Source of the DNA: Diplosphaera chodatii
Taxonomy: Eukaryota; Chlorophyta; Trebouxiophyceae; Prasiolales; Stichococcaceae
Reading direction: 5' to 3'
DNA: 64,000 bases
NCBI GenBank assembly: GCA_032358165.1
Contig: JAALGY010000054.1
Span: 496,001 to 560,000, forward strand
Positions 37,201-48,800 of the stretch are shown here, piece by piece (within the stretch, counting starts at the first letter, position 1; every line of letters starts with the position of its first letter). Both the position numbers and the translations under genes were made by a program. The notes beneath the pieces are model-generated. The model saw only the letters and a list, made by a program, of their open reading frames with translations. It had not been told where the DNA came from and ran no database searches.

Positions 37201-37646
37201 GTTCACAGGATGCGCAGCGTGCTCAGCCGGGGCCTTGGCAGTGTGTGTGCGGCTCAGCAAGCAGCCTGTCTGTTGCGCAACGGCTCCAAGGCCCTCTCAA
37301 TTGAGCTTTGCGTCGTGTGCAGGCTCGGGCGGCAGCCCCAACACACGCAGGCGAAAGTCGGCCCGCCCTGCCGGCGTGACCCCGCTGTCGCCGGGCAGGC
37401 CCCCATCCAATGTGCGTATTCAGTACTGGATGCAGTTGGAGCTCAAGTCATGTAGGGTTTATGTAGATGTGTTAATCTGCGCAGGACTCTTTTATGCTTC
37501 CCAGAAGGCAGTGTCATTGAGGTATGTGCCGTGCAACATTGCAGAAGGTGGATGAGTCGTCGGGCGGCGAGCTCAACACAGAGAGCGAGGGCAGCGGCAG
37601 CGACAGCGACAGCGACGATAGCGCGAGCGACGTGTCACTGGCCTAG
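34291..37646 (+). CDS. MKP1: MKP1-like dual-specificity MAP kinase phosphatase with gelsolin-like segment
   Basis: Eleven exons: 34291-34701, 34867-34995, 35156-35267, 35422-35477, 35644-35820, 36037-36147, 36298-36378, 36549-36749, 36902-37157, 37323-37411, 37545-37646 (TAG), exactly 574 codons. Residues about 165-295 form the phosphatase domain: ENACSEVAPGLCVGGGAVAQ, NRETLRTAGITHIVNCVG, NQEDITS around the general-acid region, and the active-site loop LVHCSQGVSRSAA (HCx5R). MWKLGRPYQEVADLVKAIRG and NPNIGFACQ match plant MKP1 closely. Residues about 295-430 (LDPRGAFLLTTLQHTYIWR) correspond to the gelsolin-like segment that follows the phosphatase domain in plant MKP1. The tail is Ser/Pro/Ala-rich and ends in an acidic SDSDSDD run. 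Plant MKP1 dephosphorylates stress MAP kinases. Donors after 34995 (GCAAGC) and 35820 (GCGAGC) are GC and are forced by homology on both sides. Confidence 0.85.
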
Positions 37647-37822
37647 GCGAAAGCTGCAGATGGCAATCCAGTGCTGCCTAGATGTTTTGCATTGAACTGC
37701 CGCATGGTTTGGCTTCCGCTGGGTTTCGGGTTTCGGAGCATGCTTGCCTGTTTTGCCTCTACTACAGCACCTCTGCAGCTTCCCAACCCAATTGCTGTGA
37801 GGCTACAGATACACATTCACAT

Positions 37823-37827
37823 GTGTA
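37823..37827 (+). promoter_or_regulatory. TGTAA polyadenylation-like signal, MKP1-like gene
   Basis: TGTAA 177 bp after the MKP1-like stop codon, in an AT-richer 3' flank. Confidence 0.45.
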
Positions 37828-39100
37828 ACCAGACACATCACACATGTCTTGTAAGACGTCAGGTGTCAGTGCAATTGAAACGGCTCATGCTGCTGGAACC
37901 AAGTTGGGAGGCCAGGGGCTACCAGCTTCGTGCCAGCCTCCGCGTGAAGATTGCTGGTACAAGTGAGGAGGGTACTACACTGGTTTAGTAGGATGTGACA
38001 CACATGTCGTGCTAGGGCGGCGGCACATACCAGCGCTGTATTTCGCCTCAGCTGGTAGTCAGCTGAGGCCCTTGGCAGCGTTCGAATACGCACCAGGGTC
38101 AGCAACAGGTTCTGAACAGCTGCAGATTGCCGTGACGGCCGACGCTCACGAGTTGCATGGCGAGTGGCAGCATGTTAGGGCGCGGCATACATGCGCCGCC
38201 CCTCATCGTGACTGCAGAGCCCGAGTGAAGCCGCCAGTGCGATCCTTCGCATGCAAGTCAGGTGCCGGGATGTCAATCAGGGCGCGAACGCATGTCTGGC
38301 AGTGGTGATGAGCGAATGTGTGCAGGTCACTGCCACCCTGCAGCACTCGCTCCGTCCTGGCAAACTCACATCAACCCCAGGCTTATTGGCGCCCCCAATG
38401 TCGCAGCTGCTCGGCGCGTGCTAGCTAAAAACGACAATCAGGACCGCGCGTTGCACCACAGTATGTGCGGCGCGCGGCATGTTGCATCGATGAGATGCTC
38501 CGAAGGCGGGTCACAAACGCATATGCGATGTGCAATGAGGGCCGCCGCCGTCACCGGACTTGCTGACAGCGCAGCACGACCGGCCTGGAACTATCTTTTA
38601 ATGGTGCATGCAGTGTCGTCCGCATCGCACACCAATTGATTCTGCACTCGCGTCCCCGGGTCGGAGGTACAAAGCACCGCCGCCACGCGCCCGGCATGTG
38701 GTAGGTTTGCAGGCAGCTCCTGGTCTGGTCTATCGAGCAAACGGCACCAGTGTTGCTCTAAACTGCTGCAAACCCATCGGAAAAACCAAAACCAAGAGTG
38801 CGCGGCGCCGCGGTGTCTGCACGCTGCCCGTACTGGCGCACAACAAGACGTGAACTTCAGTGAGCAACGGACAGACTGGCCGGCGCGGCGCACAAGACGG
38901 CTTGGCGGGTATGCATGCATCAAACACCCATGCAACACTGATAAGAGGAGCTCACGCGGCTGTGTTATGCTGCATAAGCAAGCAGCCGCCTTGCATGCAT
39001 GCCGCACGATGACCTTGCATCGAATGACCAGCGAATGTTGGGGCCAAGGCCCGCGCCGCAGCCAACGCGACTAGGCTGAGAAACTGCAATAACAACTCAC
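37828..39100. other. Region without recognised gene
   Basis: About 1.3 kb between the MKP1-like gene and an orphan signal-peptide exon. I searched the minus strand for the mature exons of the cysteine-rich family (KSGYDGVACAKARAAKRF, ETCTRRPGRCSYTVVQ) and found none. A P1BS-type octamer GCATATGC lies at 38519-38526. Several cysteine-containing minus-strand open frames (39007-38591) do not resemble the family. Confidence 0.5.
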
Positions 39101-39190
39101 CCCCTTGGCCTCGGCGGCCATGGGCGCCGCCATGAAGAACGCGGCGACGGCGGCCAGCAGCAAGACGCACAGGCTCTTGCAGGCAGCCAT
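39101..39190 (-). pseudogene. Orphan signal-peptide exon of the secreted Cys-rich family
   Basis: ATG 39190-39188 opens a 30-codon exon encoding a secretory signal peptide (MAACKSLCVLLLAAVAAF..., ending AEAKG), followed by a good GTGAGT donor at 39100. Length, phase and the closing AEAKG are those of exon 1 in the two complete cysteine-rich genes at 41428 and 53078. No downstream exons of the family follow on the minus strand within 1.3 kb. Either this is the remnant of a third copy, or the exon belongs to a gene whose mature part is too different to see. A P1BS-like octamer (GAATATGC) lies about 170 bp upstream at 39362-39369. The reading frame is intact. Confidence 0.5.
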
Positions 39191-39723
39191 TGCGGATGTG
39201 CAGGTGGGTTGACTGGGCAGGAAAGTGGCTGCAAACTGTGGGAGCTGGGAGCAGGAGTGAGCGGAGGAGGTTTGTGCGGATCTACGTCTGCTCGGGCGGC
39301 TTTGAGGCAGGCCGCGACGCGCTTGGGAATCAGAATCAGAGGTTTGCAGGTCGGCACAAAAGAATATGCATGGTACGGGCGATTAGTATCCGGCTGCAGA
39401 GGAAGCTGATGCAGTGGTATCTTGGGGCAGTAGAAGTGTGCAACTCGAGCACTGAGTGATGAGATGTGCAACACCTGATGCAGTGTTCATTACCAGCACA
39501 TGCATTGCTCACACAGAAGCAGCGCATGCGACAGGCAAGGCATGGCTTGAAACCATGGCACAACAAAAGTAGCGGCAGTAGTGGTGCTGTGCATCGCAAA
39601 AGTTCACCGAGTGATGCAGGCGTCGTGGACGCGCTACGCTACGTGCTGAGATGTCCCATCGGCTTCAAGCTATGCTACTACCTCTGCATCTGGTTTCGTT
39701 AGTGTTGCCGCAGCGTCGATAGT

Positions 39724-41428
39724 CTAGCAGGCCTTGTCGTACTTGCACAGCTTGTTGCCCAGGTTGGCACCGCGGCGGGTGAAGGTGGACACGTACACGC
39801 CCTGCAGCCAGGGCACCAGCAGGTCAGCGTTGCTGCGATGTAATAGTGTGACACGTGCGTCACAGCAGCAGATACAATGTGGTGAATGGCAGGCTGATAA
39901 GCAGAGTGGGCTGGCGGCAAGGCGTCAGCGTACAGGCTGCAGCATAACATCACAGCAACAGCACACAGAAGCGCCACACACCTGGGCGTGCTCGCACTTG
40001 TCGTACTTGTCCCACACGGCCTGCAGTGTAGAGGCAGCCAATGTGTCAGACCCTTGCCGCTGTGCACCAGTCACTCACGGACACAGCAGCAAGCGCACAT
40101 TCTGAACAGAGGCGGGTTGAGCATGCAGTCAAGCCAGTGATGTGTAGCAATCGGCTGGCAGGCAGCTGCAGATAGACAAAGCACCAATCATTGCGCGTGC
40201 GCACCTTGTTGCCGACGACGGTCTGCACGACGGTGTATGAGCAGCGTCCCGGGCGGCGGGTGCAGGTCTCCTGGGAGGTGGTCAGCTTGATGCGCTGCAG
40301 CAGCAGGGGGAGAGGTGCGTCAGCAGGGAGCACACAGAGATACGTAAAGGCATCAGCAGGCACAGGCCAAGTGCTGCACTGCTGGCAACACATTAATGAT
40401 CTGGTGCTTTCAACATAGGACAACAGAACAGGCACATCAGCGGGGGCAGACAGTCACCTGGCCGGCACCGCACTTCTTCCACAGGAAGCGCTTGGCTGCG
40501 CGGGCCTTGGCGCAGGCCACGCCGTCGTAGCCGGACTTGTGGCACCACTGCAGCGCACCAGGAACACCAGGTAAGTGGAACGTCGAACTTCCTGACACAG
40601 GGGTGAATGTATCAACGGCACGCACAGGTAGCCTCTGCGACCTTTCAATGCGGCATGGAACATGCAAGGCCTATCAATGGCGACTGCACAATGCGCAGCA
40701 CTGTCAAATGCGCTGGGCTTGTGCGGAATATGCTCGGTGGTTTACGGACACAGACTGGCCTGACTGCCGACGTCGTGGCCTGTCAACCTTGCAAATACGA
40801 GATAGGGCGCTAGATGAATCAAAGCCGTGGTCGGAGCACGACGGCTGCGCCTGGCCGTCGCGCGAGCACAGCGCACGGGATGACACTGGAACAGAGGGTC
40901 CTGCCGGCCCGCCGGCCAACGCGTAAGGAATAACCTATCGGCCAGCCGCCGGCGGTTTGTCTGAAAGCAAGGCCTTGAGCAAACATCGACGAAGCAGAGC
41001 AGCGGTGGGCAGCCAGTTGCGCGCCGTCGGCTGCCGCCCGTACAGGCTTGTGCGCGTGTGAGCGACCCCATGAAAGTGCGCACGCGGGGGGCAGGCGATG
41101 GCATGGCAGCGCTGCAGCGATCTCACGCGTGGCTGTACAGAGCGCATGCATGCTATGAAAGGCCAGTGCAAAGCGCGTCGGACACAGGGCGTCTCGCGGG
41201 GCACCGTCCTGCACCACGGCGTCCGTGCAACCAAACCATGCATGCCGTTGCGGCGTACAGCAGCGTCGATAGGCCGCGAACTGTGCCACGAAATTGATGG
41301 AATTAGTTTCAGGACTTGTGAAAGCGCGTTGCGGCGCGCACCTTGCCCTTGGCCTCGGCGACGGGGGCGGCTGCGAACAGGGCGGCCAGGGCGCACAGCA
41401 GCAGCAGCATGAACTTGACGGCCACCAT
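39724..41428 (-). CDS. Secreted basic 8-cysteine protein, copy 1
   Basis: Five exons: 41428-41342 (signal peptide), 40547-40458, 40294-40205, 40020-39982, 39801-39724 (TAG), 384 nt, 127 aa. Residues 1-26 are a secretory signal peptide (hydrophobic LLLLCALAALFAAA, cleavage likely after AEA). The mature part of about 100 residues is strongly basic and has eight cysteines, enough for four disulfides: WCHKSGYDGVACAKARAAKR, WKKCGAG, QETCTRRPGRCSYTVVQ, YDKCEHAQ, NKLCKYDKAC. I do not recognise the family; no enzyme motif is visible. Exons 2, 3 and 5 are nearly identical in DNA to copy 2 (one difference each in exons 2 and 5, none in exon 3), and parts of the introns are similar too. The gene is divergent from PHO4-A, 4.4 kb away. 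Confidence 0.8.
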
Positions 41429-44400
41429 TGTGCTGGGTTGCTGTGAGTCTGAGGGGGCTGGGGGAGGCTGGGAAGAACGAGGTGAGCGGAGGTGAGCGTG
41501 AGGAGGTTTGTGTCCGGCACGACGGCGCGGCTGGGCCTGATATCGGAGGTTTCGAAACGCTGGAGGGCGGGGAATCCGGTCCCCCGCTTATGCCTTTGCA
41601 CCCCGCACCTACAGCTGGACAGATCCCGCACTCCACCGCGCGTCCTAACGGACGACAGGAAAACCCCCTTTGTCATCCGGCAAACATTTGCCGTGTACCA
41701 AGATGGAGCGGCAAACACACCAACTGCCTGGTTAGGATTACGCAGGGCAACCCGGGTTACTAGCTTACTCAATTTTCCGAGCTCCAGTCATTTGCGTACA
41801 GTAGGGTTACAACACAAGATAGGGCTGATGGCGGCGGACGGCGGCAGTAACACAGGTCAAATGGCCGGCTGGGGGCATGACAGGGACACAGCTGCTACCG
41901 GTATGCTGGCGGCGCCTTGCATGTGCTTTGCGCACGGGTGCTTACCCGGCAATATGTCCATGTGAAGCAAGGCTGCTATGTAAAGGTGCTCGTCTCACTA
42001 CTGTGCATTGCTGGGGGTACCAGATTGCCAACAGGTGACACCGCTCACGTGACACAGCGCGCTGCCCGGTGCAGCGCTGTGTGATGCATCTGATGAAGGC
42101 AGACAGCGCGAGGCGTGGCGGTCTCAAACCCTGTTTGCAACACACTCCGATGCGCAGACACAGACACCCGTTGCTCAACTTGTACATAGTCTTTCACAAC
42201 AGGCAGGCTACACTTGCGCACTCCCCAGATACGACCAGGCAGATGGGGCAGCCGGCTGTGCAGTGTCTCGCTGCCATGGCACTGAAGCGGATCGACTTCT
42301 CCAGCCTGAGCCATTCGCAGTCTGCTGCTGCTGCTGCTGCTATGCTGCTGCTTACACCCTGCCGCTGCCTGAGACGACAGGTGGTCTGCGGCCGCACACG
42401 CCTGATGCTTCCAGCCACATCCTGTCAGCCACATGTGCAGTGTCAGTGCCATGCCGGCTCGCAGCACGTGGACGACGGCATCAGATGCGCAGCGCCCACT
42501 TTCACCACTCAACTGCTCTGTCCACATTCATCACCTCAATCAAGACAAGTGCACTTTGATGTGGCTGGTACATGACCACAGCGGCTGCAGCTGGGCTGCG
42601 GCTCACTGTGCAGAGCACGTAGACTGATGGCAAGTGTAAGCACTGCAGCGTCTGACCTGTCTCAAGGCGGGCGAGGTGGTGCCGGAAGCAGTTGCCTCAG
42701 GAGCACGCGCCGCCAGCGCTGCCGCCAGCTGCCGGACATGCAGCAGGCTGCGTGCCGAGGCCCCGCCTGCTGCTGACTTTGTACCATCGCCTCTCAGCCT
42801 GTCTCACTGCGGCTGCTGCCGCCGCCGCTGTCATTGGCGGTCAGTGCCAGACTGGAAGCGTCAGCCGCTGCCTCACTCAGCTGCTGAGGCCACTGTGGAC
42901 GGACAGCCGAGGTGAAAATGGGCCCCGGCCGGCGGCGGCGCCGCCAGCGGGTGCCGCGGCGGCGGTCGTGAGGGCAGCCGCCGAAGCTGCACCTGCGCTG
43001 CTGGCTGCAGAGGAGCAGCTGCATGTGGCAGTGTGATGTGGCTGTACACGGTGGCATCTCGACCTGCAGCGCATCCAGCAGTTGTTGTTCACTAGCTACT
43101 CCTGGTCACCTTGATAGTGATTCACTGCAGGGCATGCAGCCTGCACCAGCAGAGGTGATTGTGCTGCATCCACGGACCATGCTGAGTACATGCAGCACAC
43201 CAGACTTGAGCTATGCTCACACCACAGCCTCCGTGCTGCGCTGCATGTGGAATGACGGAGCGGTCAGACATGGCTCTTGTCCAGTGTGACCAGGCAGCAT
43301 CACCTGCTCGCAAGGACCATGCTGCGGCAAGGATGTGTTGGCCACGGCCTGCTCACGCAGAACAGAACCGCGCAGCAGTGCTGTAGCGCCTGGTGCGGGC
43401 ACGCCTCAGCAGCTATGCCTGCAGACAGGCGATCCAAGCGTCACATGATCAGTCGCTGCGATGCCAGCAGAGCAGCACATGGAAGGTCGCCACCAGCGTC
43501 CCTGAGTCAGGCAATGCTGAAGGAGCGCAGCCTGCCAAGGGGCCTCATCGATAAGTGCCCGGCGCCGAGATCTGGCGGTGCACAGCGGACCAGCTGGCAG
43601 GGCACACCTCATCAGCTTGAGGCCGCTGAGAGGGCCGACCACCGGCGTACTACGCTCCTGTGTCCCTGTTGCTGCCATCTCCTGCAGGCGGAGCCCCACT
43701 GCTGTAAGGCGCTTCCACACTGCCTGACGCATGCATGACCAACTGCACAGGCTGACGGTACAGCACCCCTCGGCACAGCCGGCACACGCAGCCTTGGCGC
43801 TTTGTTTGCACCTGCGGTCAGGCATCAGGCTACACGCGGTGTGCACGTGCGCGTCTGCTGCAAGCCCCGCTGGCTGCCACAGCCCACCGGCCGCACGCCG
43901 ATGCGCAGGCGTCTGTATGCCCTACACCGGCAGGCTGCGCTGTCAGGGTGTGACTGCGGCTCAGCAAGAGTCTGTTCAGCGGTAGCAGGGCAGTCCACAG
44001 TTGCCGTGCTTCTGACGGGTGACCCAGTCCAGGCTCTTCAGTTGGAAGGCAGCGGCAGCTGGCAAGTGGCTGAGCCGCATGACTGGGCACTCCAGACACA
44101 GCCACGTGCACAGTAGCACCACAGTTGTGGTCGGATGTCACAGCACAGCAGCAGCTCACATGTTCGCACACATCCTGCGCGTCTTGGGATGCGACTCTGA
44201 TGTGCCAGAACCACGCGCACTTGGCGCTGTCTGCGGTGCGCGCTTTGGTGGCCAGCTCCTGCCGTCGCCCTCGCGACCCAGGAGGGATGGCAGCCTGCAG
44301 CGACATCCAGGTGCAGGTGGATGCACCAGCTGCCTCAGGAGTGCTCAGCCTGTGTCGCTAGCTACTGCAAGTGGGTCCGAGCCTGACAGACCACCAAACC

Positions 44401-45873
44401 CACGAGCTAAGTAGTGCAACCTGCCATATGGGGGCTGATCGCGGTGCGGAGCAGGCGGTTGCCAGCAGCATATTGAAGAGCACAAAGGTCAGAGCGGAAC
44501 GAACCGTGACAGAGGATTGCGTAAAAAGGGTTCTGCTTGGGTGAGGAGTGGGCCCCTGCGTAGGTGCACCCATGAAGTCGAACCTGGAACCTGGAAGTTT
44601 GAGATGGCCCGCAGATTGGTGACGCACTGACACGAGGGTGCTCAGGCGGTGCCAGGGCGCGGCCTCTCTCATGTCTTCACACCTGTCAATGCAGCTTAAG
44701 ATTCCACTCGTGCTGGGGGCAGATCCGCGACTGCTGGCACCACGCTGGCAGGGCCGAAAGGAATATTTGCGGAATCTTCGCTTCGTGTCTATCAGAGCAG
44801 CGACCAGCTGGGAGCCGCCACTGCTTGCATTCGCATTGCTGTCTGCCCTCCGGCGTGGCGCTGGCCTCCCTGGTTTGCCCGCTCTCACGGCTCCGTGCGT
44901 GCCTGCCTGCACGACCCACGCCCAGGTGAGCACGACCCTGTCGCTTGTACACTCACGTTCGGTGTGTGACACGGCTCTAGTCACAACACGCGCACGGCCT
45001 TCGCAACATAGCAGTATAGCGTCAGGCTTGGCGCTTTGCAATAAAGCGTTGGGCTTTTAGGTGGCCGTGCCATGCTGCAGCCGCCCGCCGGTGGTTGTGA
45101 CTGATAGGGTTGCCCTGCTGACGTCTCTGAACCGGCGGCTGTGATCAGTGCCGAGGCCTGCGGGCGGTACCAGCAGGTTCTTCAGCCGTTGCGGTTGCGG
45201 CGCCCGGCCCCGCCTCAAGTTCAGCCCGAACCCACGGGTCTCTCGTCTGCCGCACGGCGGGGTCGAAACGGCGGCTGTAGTAGAGCTGCACCGCCGTTGA
45301 TCAGTCGTCATTGCGACCAGAAGTCTGGGTGCTCGTGTCTCATGCAGAGCAGCGACAGTATCGTGCGCCTGTGCCGGCGCCGGCAGCAGATTCGGGTTGT
45401 ACTACATTGACATGGAAACTTCTTCGTGTTACAGCGGAACATGGTGTGACTCCGGTCAGCGAAGCTTGCTTTGGGCATGTTCATATGCCAGTGGTGCTTG
45501 TCTTTGCGTGTGCCGTGGTCGAAGCCTGTCGCGGACCCTGCTTGTGGCTTGCTGTGCTGATGCCCTCACAAGCAGCTCTTGACCTTGTGAGACCCAGGCA
45601 GCAACTGCCAGGCAGGGTTTTACTGACCTCTGCTGCGCGGCGCTACACATGCTGCGACGATGCTGCAATATTGCCCGCACTGGCGATTTTCGAGTGGGGC
45701 TCTCGGTTTGCGCATGTCTATGTGTACATGGGATGTGGCGCAGCATTCTGACGGTAGTGTCACCCCATGCGCAGGTGTCCAAGCATCCGGCAACTCTGAG
45801 ACCTCGCTCCCTGGTCGCCCACTGCGGTCCTATGCGCTGACACTGCTCCTGGGCGCGCAAATCACCTGCCAGG
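41429..45873. other. 4.4 kb interval between Cys-rich copy 1 and PHO4-A
   Basis: The corresponding gap before PHO4-B is only 1.04 kb, so about 3.4 kb is extra here. Weak coding-like signal occurs on the plus strand: an exon-like piece near 42243-42381 ending in CAG before a GT, and a GC-rich Ala-rich stretch at 42830-43035. Frames break after short distances and no family was recognised. Long open frames (for example 45041-44358 on the minus strand) start without ATG and look fortuitous. No GNATATNC site was found. It may hold a decayed or lineage-specific gene. Confidence 0.4.
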
Positions 45874-48800
45874 ATGGCGTACTTCGACGACTACACATGG
45901 ATCTTCGCACTGACGGTCGTGTTCGCCTTCATTGCGGCCTTTGGCATTGGTGTGACCCAGACGCCGCCTGCTGCCATGCATGCCTCATGGATGCGCCTTT
46001 TGCACTGCTGCGCATTTGGCGTCCTACATGTCAAAGAGCATAAAGCAGCACCCAGCTGCCCTGTGTTAGCCCCGCGCTCTTGAGCTGCTGGCCCACCTGC
46101 GAACTGATGCACCACCCGCGTCGGCTGGCATGCAGGTTCCAATGACATGGCCAACTCGTTCGCCACGACCCTGGGGTCGAGGGCGCTCAGCCTGGGCATG
46201 GTGGGCTGTTGCCCCCTCATGATTCCTGCCCCCTGGTACCTGATGTTGCAGTCGCAGAAGCTTATGCTCTGCATGTGGTGCGAGCTGATCATCAGCGCGC
46301 AATTGGCCTGTGCTGTTGCGGCGCATGGGTATGGTGTGTCCAGCCGTCATCGTAGCAGATGTATGACGCCCAGCAGGTCCTGAGCAGTGCTGTGGCGCCT
46401 GCTGGCGCAGGTGGTGGTTGTGGCCGGCCTCATGGAGTTCCTGGGCGCCATCCTGCTGGGCTCCAGCGTGACGTCCACCATCAAGTGCGCGTCGCCGCTC
46501 ATCGCACCACATCTGGCCCTGCTGCTTACCAACCGCATCTGAACATCAGTTGCTTGTTTCTTGCTGGCAAGGCTATGCCATGGGAGGGTCCCTGCCACGC
46601 ACGGGTTCATGCCAGACAGTGCCAGTCAATCCCATGGAGCCTGGCAATTTTGATCTGCCTGTCCTCGTGGCTGCAGGTCCGGGATCGCCGACCTGAACGC
46701 CTTCACCAACTCGCCGCTGCTGCTGATGTTCGGCTTCATGTGCGTGGCCGCCACCGCCGCCATTTGGGACAACACCGCAACCTACTTCTCGCTGCCAGTG
46801 TCCACCACGCACACCACCGGTGCGGCATGACCTTGCTCCCATTAGGCATGATGAGATGTGCCATGCTGCGCGGGGCATGCCGGCGCGTGCATCTGTGCGA
46901 CTCGCCGTGCCCTACGCATTGATCGGCCTCCATCAGCAGAACCGTGTCCTCCCATTGCTGCAGTCGGCGCCACGCTGGGCATGGCGCTGGTGCTGCGCGG
47001 CGGCGGTGCCGTTATCTGGTCCCAGCACCAGGACCCCTTCCCCTACATCAAGGGCATGCTGGTCATCTTCCTGTCCTGGGTCGTCAGCCCCATCTGCTCC
47101 GGTGCGCAATTTGCTAGTAGCTGTATATTTGAGTTCAAAGCCTGCTGCAATCTGGCGGGCGACCTGCTTGACACGGCGGCGGCAGCTGCCGTTCAGCGTC
47201 GGCTGCCATTCCGTGCGTCACCTACGTGCCCTGTGCTGATTGCTCCCCGGCCCAGCATTGCCCGCACGACTCAAAACAAGCTGGTGGCCACGATCCTGTT
47301 CCTGCATGCAGGCATCATCGCTTCGGTCCTCTTCATCGCCATTCGCTGGTTTGTCCTGCGCTCGCAGCACGGCTTCCAGCGCGCTTTCTGGGTGCGTGCC
47401 CAGGAAAATGCTCCACCTGCTCTGGCTGCAATCGCTGTTGCACCGTGTCAGCGGTCAGACCTGAAGCATCGCTGCGATTGCTCTGGCTGCAACTTCTAGT
47501 TCATAAAGCACTCAAGCTGACCACAGCTGTGGCTCGTTCGCAGATCATGCCCATCCTGATCGGCGGCGTCGTGTGGCTCATCGTCGCGTTCATCATCCAG
47601 ACCGGCTCCAAGAACAAGACCTGGAAGGAGTACGACGACAGCTTCGCCGTTTGGGTGGGCGCCGTGTGCGGCGTCGGCGTCGGCCTGATCACGCTGGTGC
47701 TGATCATGCCGCTGCTGCGGCGGCGCATCAACCGCGCCCACGAGCGCATCGACAAGTGCGTGGTGAAGGCCAGCGAGTCGTGCAGCATGTCGTCGCCCAT
47801 GCAGGCCCATGCCCCCGCTGCCCTGTGCACGTCATCCTGTGCTGCTGCCTGCCGAGACGTGGCCATGCTCAGGGCAAGGCAGTGTTGCCACCTGTGTGCT
47901 TTTCACCTGGGCGCAGGCTGTCCGCGGAGCACGAGAACGACCCGGTGGCGCTGCAGGAGGCGCTGCTGGCGGAGGAGGAGAACTCGGGCGTGTCGCACTG
48001 GATCGGCTCCCGCATCCCCGGCGCCCTCAAGAACAACAGGGTCTGGCGCACCATCTTCTGGGTGCGCGCCCACTGACTTCCATCGCAGCTGAGTTTCATG
48101 AGCGGGCAGCGGGCAGCTGGCTGAGCTGTTTGCTTGGCTGCTCAAACGAGAGCCAGCGGTGCCTGGGTTGACACCGCCTGCCCGTCCCTGCCTGCAGAAC
48201 TTCTACCAGGACATCCACGCCGTGGCGCACGAGGAGGGCACCCAGACCAAGGTGGTGCACGACCGGGCGGAGGTGTTCGACATCAAGACGGAGGCCATGT
48301 TCCGCTACCTGCAGGTGAGCGCAGCCGCTGCGCCGGCTCACGCCCGCAACTGCCCACCCTTTCCGCTGTCATGCGGTGCCACATGCTCCTACTGCACCAG
48401 GGGCGCACCTGGAGCGTGTGCCCTGCAGGTGTTCTCGGCATGCGTCATGTCCTTCACGCACGGCGCCAACGATGTGTCCAACGCCATCGGCCCCTTCGCT
48501 GCGGTGTACTCCATCTGGCAGACTGGCCAAGTGTCCAGTTCGGTGAGCCCCTGCCAGGGTTTAAAGGGTTTGCTTCACTGTGTGGACACATCCTGTATAA
48601 CCCCACCTGGTGCGGTGGGCATGCCTGCTGTGCTTCGGCGACAGTGGACCATTGCATATCGAATAATGGCAGGACCCTGCCTCCTGAGCCCACCACTGAC
48701 TGCTGGTGCGCTGCTGTCGTGTACAGGTCGACGTGCAGGAGTGGATCCTGGCCATCGGCGGCGTCGGCATCGTGTGCGGCCTGGCCCTGTTCTCGAGCAA

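Noticed and set aside
40819..41772. 317-codon minus-strand open frame across exon 1 of Cys-rich copy 1
   Set aside because: It uses a different frame from the signal peptide, covers intron and promoter sequence, and has no recognisable motif.
42596..43040. Possible HEAT-like plus-strand gene
   Set aside because: Candidate exons need a 39 bp intron or change frame, and no homologue comes to mind; described only as part of the unassigned interval.
44358..45041. 227-codon minus-strand open frame upstream of PHO4-A
   Set aside because: It begins with a non-ATG codon, has no homology or splice context, and its composition resembles the surrounding non-coding sequence.
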